DNA of 46,774 nucleotides from Candidatus Mediterraneibacter faecipullorum (GTDB taxonomy: Bacteria > Bacillota > Clostridia > Lachnospirales > Lachnospiraceae): NCBI GenBank assembly GCA_019119675.1, contig DWWO01000120.1:1-46774 (forward strand), written 5' to 3'. Position 1 is the stretch's first letter. The number at the start of each line of letters is the position of its first letter. The notes beneath the pieces were generated by a model. The model was not told the origin of the DNA. It saw only the letters and a list, made by a program, of their open reading frames with translations, and did no database searches. Both the position numbers and the translations under genes were made by a program. Below, piece after piece: positions 44,247 to 46,774 of this stretch.

Positions 44247-45097
44247 CTCTCTACATCCTCCAACAGCGCTTCCACATAGGCAGGGAGCGCAAAGACTCCG
44301 GCATGAAGCCGCGGCTCATAATATTTCGTGTGTATTCCCTTCAGCTTCCAGCCCACTTTGTCCAGATCATCCAGTGGATGATACTTCTTCGAGGCGAACC
44401 CGAACAGCCAGTGTCCTGACGGATAGGACGGGATATGCGCCTGATACACACGGCAGATCGGAAATGTCTCAAGGATTCTCTTGTGCATCCGCTGACACTG
44501 AAATGCCTCTTCTGTGTAAAACGGGCTCTCATTCTGGTTGATCATGATGCCGTCCTCATGGAGCGCATTATAACAGTTTCCGTAAAATTCCTTTGTGAAC
44601 AGCCCCTCCCCTGCTCCGAACGGATTGGGGGAATCGATGATGATCAGATCATACGCATCACCTTTGGAGCGGATAAATCGCAGGCCGTCTTCATGAAAGA
44701 TGTTGACCCTCTCGTCTGTCAGACTGTTGGCGATCTCCGGGATATATTTCCGGCAGACCTCCACGAGCAGGGGATCCGGCTCCACCACGTCGATCACCTC
44801 GATGGCGTCATACTTGATCAGTTCCCGCACGACACCGCCGTCGCCTCCGCCCACAACGAGCACCTGTCTCACATCCGGGTGCACCGCCATCGGTACATGT
44901 GTGATCATTTCGTGGTAGATGAATTCATCCCGCTCCGTCAGCATCAGATCTCCGTCCACTACCAGGATCTTTCCGAAATCTTTCGACTCAAGGACATCGA
45001 TCCTCTGCACCTCGCTCTGCGCACTGAAGAGCTGCTCTTCAATGCGGATGGACAGCTTCACGCCGTCCGTATGTATATCGGAAAACCACATTTCCAT
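44243..45097 (-). CDS. speE: Spermidine synthase family aminopropyltransferase
   Basis: 284 residues from ATG 45097 (ATG 45091 is also possible). N-terminal beta domain, then the Rossmann-like methyltransferase core: VLVVGGGDGGVVRELIKY, DVVEPDPLLVEVCRKYIP, HEDGLRFI, IIIDSPNPFGAGEGLFTKEFY. The Asp in IIIDSPNP and the GGGDGG loop are those of true aminopropyltransferases, which use decarboxylated S-adenosylmethionine. No S-adenosylmethionine decarboxylase is present in the window. It lies 58 bp after speA and overlaps speB by 4 bp. Confidence 0.92.
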   Translation of the reverse strand: MEMWFSDIHTDGVKLSIRIEEQLFSAQSEVQRIDVLESKDFGKILVVDGDLMLTERDEFIYHEMITHVPMAVHPDVRQVLVVGGGDGGVVRELIKYDAIEVIDVVEPDPLLVEVCRKYIPEIANSLTDERVNIFHEDGLRFIRSKGDAYDLIIIDSPNPFGAGEGLFTKEFYGNCYNALHEDGIMINQNESPFYTEEAFQCQRMHKRILETFPICRVYQAHIPSYPSGHWLFGFASKKYHPLDDLDKVGWKLKGIHTKYYEPRLHAGVFALPAYVEALLEDVER

Positions 45098-45155
45098 ACG
45101 ACTTCTCACTCCTTTTCACAAATGTATGATTTCACTGCAGCCATATTTTGCTTCT

Positions 45156-46610
45156 CTATCTTTCCGTCAGCACGTTCAGCCGTTCGATCCGCTCATCCTC
45201 CGGTCCGGTCATAGAGCAACCTTTTTCTTTCGCATAGACGATATAATCGATGATCTCATCCGTGATCTCCTCGCCCGGAGCAAGCACCGGTATCCCCGGC
45301 GGATAGCACATGACGAACTCGGAACAGATCCTGCCTTTTGTTTTCTCAAGCGGCAGAGACTCTTTCTCCGCATAGAATGAATCCTGCGGCGTCATGACCA
45401 CCTTCGGAGCGATATACTCCTGAGTGAGCATTCCTGTCTTGTCCTTCTTATATCTCCTCTTCAGGTCCGCAAGAGCAGTCACCAGCCGCTCTACTTCGCG
45501 CTTTCTGTCGCCGATGGACAGATAGGCGAGAATATTGCCCAGATCCCCGAACTCGATCTGAATGTCATACTCATCCCGGAGAATGTCATACACCTCGATC
45601 CCTGCAAGGCCGATATCCAGTGTATGGATGGACAGTTTGGTCGGATCGAAATCAAAGATACTGTCGCCGTTTACCATCTCCCGGCCAAACGCGTAGTAAT
45701 CTCCGATCTGATTGATCTCCTTTCTTGCGTATTCCGCCAGTTCCGTTACCATTTTAAAGGATTCCTCTCCCCGCAGGGCAAGGTTTCTCCTCGAGATATC
45801 CAGACTGGACAGCAGCAGATAGGAGCCGCTGGTCGTCTGTGTCAGATTGATGATCTGACGGATATATCCCGGATGCATTCCTTTTCCGGTCAGCAGGAAG
45901 GAACTCTGCGTCAGACTTCCGCCGGACTTGTGCATACTCACTGAGGCAATATCTGCGCCCGCCTCCATCGCCGAAACAGGAAGATTATTTCCGAAATAAA
46001 AATGTGTCCCGTGTGCCTCATCCGCAAGGACTTTCATACCTTTTTCATGCGCCATTTTCACAATTGCTTTTAAATCAGAACAGACCCCGTAGTAGGTCGG
46101 ATTGTTGACAAACACTGCAACGGCATCCGGATTCTCCTCAATTGCGCGCTCCACATCGGCACGCTTCATGCCCAGAGATATCCCCAGTCTCTGGTCCACA
46201 TCCGGATTCACATAGATCGGCTTGGCCCCGCAGAGTACCATGGCATTGATCGCGCTTCTGTGTACGTTGCGCGGCAGGATGATCTTGTCTCCTTTCTTAC
46301 AGCAGGACAGGATCATAGTCTGGACCGCCGACGTTGTTCCTCCAACCATAAGAAATGCATGTTCCGCGCCGAACGCATCTGCCGCCAGCTCTTCCGCCTC
46401 CTTGATCACGGATACCGGATGACACAGATTATCGAGGGGCTTCATGGAATTCACGTCGATGCTGACACATCGCTCTCCTAGAAGCTCCACAAGCTCCGGA
46501 TTTCCCCTGCCGTGTTTATGCCCCGGCACGTCAAAAGGCACGACCCTGTTCCGCCGGAAACGTTCCAGCGCCTCGTAGATCGGCGCTCTCTTCTGTAATG
46601 ATCTCTCCAT
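45156..46610 (-). CDS. speA: Arginine decarboxylase, Orn/Lys/Arg decarboxylase fold I type
   Basis: 484 residues. Family signatures: FDVPGHKHGRGNPEL, VGGTTSAVQTMI, NVHRSAINAMVLCG, NNPTYYGVCSDL, LADEAHGTHFYFG (Asp197) and SVSMHKSGGSLTQSS with cofactor lysine Lys228. At about 480 residues and without the N-terminal wing domain of E. coli inducible decarboxylases, it matches the short Bacillus SpeA type that makes agmatine. Gene order with an agmatinase supports arginine as substrate over lysine or ornithine. It is first in the operon, with CGGAGG upstream of ATG 46610. Confidence 0.9.
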   Translation of the reverse strand: MERSLQKRAPIYEALERFRRNRVVPFDVPGHKHGRGNPELVELLGERCVSIDVNSMKPLDNLCHPVSVIKEAEELAADAFGAEHAFLMVGGTTSAVQTMILSCCKKGDKIILPRNVHRSAINAMVLCGAKPIYVNPDVDQRLGISLGMKRADVERAIEENPDAVAVFVNNPTYYGVCSDLKAIVKMAHEKGMKVLADEAHGTHFYFGNNLPVSAMEAGADIASVSMHKSGGSLTQSSFLLTGKGMHPGYIRQIINLTQTTSGSYLLLSSLDISRRNLALRGEESFKMVTELAEYARKEINQIGDYYAFGREMVNGDSIFDFDPTKLSIHTLDIGLAGIEVYDILRDEYDIQIEFGDLGNILAYLSIGDRKREVERLVTALADLKRRYKKDKTGMLTQEYIAPKVVMTPQDSFYAEKESLPLEKTKGRICSEFVMCYPPGIPVLAPGEEITDEIIDYIVYAKEKGCSMTGPEDERIERLNVLTER

Positions 46611-46655
46611 CTTAAACCTCCGCCATGTATGATTGCGGCGTGTGCATCCGGAATC

Positions 46656-46683
46656 GGATAGGGGAGATTTTATCTCCCCATCC
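46656..46683. repeat. Hairpin upstream of speA
   Basis: GGGGAGA and TCTCCCC face each other across TTTTA, extended by GGAT/ATCC at the ends with one unpaired base. It lies about 50 bp upstream of speA and just past a possible upstream stop codon. No T tract is present on the minus strand. Confidence 0.5.
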
Positions 46684-46685
46684 GC

Positions 46686-46774
46686 TCACCGCGATACCTC
46701 GCTCATCTCGCGGCACAGCCGCTCGATGACCGTTGCCCGTCGGATGCCCGCTCGTGCAAGCACGGCGGTCGCCC
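46686..46774 (-). CDS. Possible C-terminal end of a gene cut by the window edge
   Basis: One minus-strand frame is open from the edge to a TGA at 46686-46688 and would give about 28 residues ending RATVIERLCREMSEVSR. The stretch is richer in G and C than the rest of the operon. It is too short to identify and may be non-coding. Confidence 0.25.
   Translation of the reverse strand, partial: ATAVLARAGIRRATVIERLCREMSEVSR

Overview
The window reads as chromosomal DNA of an anaerobic gut-type Firmicute, most likely a Lachnospiraceae member. Support: AGGAGG-type ribosome sites throughout, a T-box leader on metG, a six-subunit Ech-type hydrogenase, TipAS-type MerR and DUF4190/DUF4143 proteins, DegV, and dispersed palindromic repeats. 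The species cannot be named from the sequence. No rRNA, tRNA, phage, transposase or true CRISPR array was found.

Left part (1-14.7 kb): a terminator of an upstream gene; a broken XRE regulator; a large fusion of an EndoQ-like PHP nuclease with a UvrD helicase; an XRE regulator overlapping a membrane-anchored small protein that carries the same C-terminal domain; a Mn/Fe superoxide dismutase; a MerR/TipAS regulator with part of its DNA-binding domain missing; a DUF4190 membrane protein; an aldo/keto reductase; YaaA; a Cof-type HAD phosphatase; a cysteine-less MGMT-like protein; a large SF1 helicase-nuclease; and a small alpha/beta hydrolase. DNA repair and stress genes dominate.

Hydrogen metabolism (14.7-26.1 kb): a minus-strand operon echABCDEF encodes a membrane-bound, ferredoxin-linked group 4 [NiFe] hydrogenase. 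The plus-strand operon hypABFCDE, divergent from the same 200-bp control region, builds its Ni-Fe(CN)2CO centre. The large subunit ends right after its last CxxC motif, so no maturation protease should be needed, and none is seen. After hypE comes a gene-free stretch with about 2.5 copies of a multi-hairpin repeat.

Middle part (26.6-38.2 kb): a DUF4143 ATPase whose promoter holds three copies of a 16-bp motif spaced exactly 33 bp apart; a two-gene ABC exporter plus a DUF454 protein, divergent from a cysteine-rich MarR regulator; an mcsA-like/clpC pair behind a palindrome-bearing promoter; degV bracketed by a repeat; and a class I/II aminotransferase.

Right part (38.2-46.8 kb): metG with a methionine T-box, bracketed by two related REP-like palindromes, and then a polyamine operon in the order speA-speE-speB-carboxyspermidine dehydrogenase-carboxyspermidine decarboxylase. 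This operon carries enzymes of two alternative routes to spermidine but no S-adenosylmethionine decarboxylase within the window.
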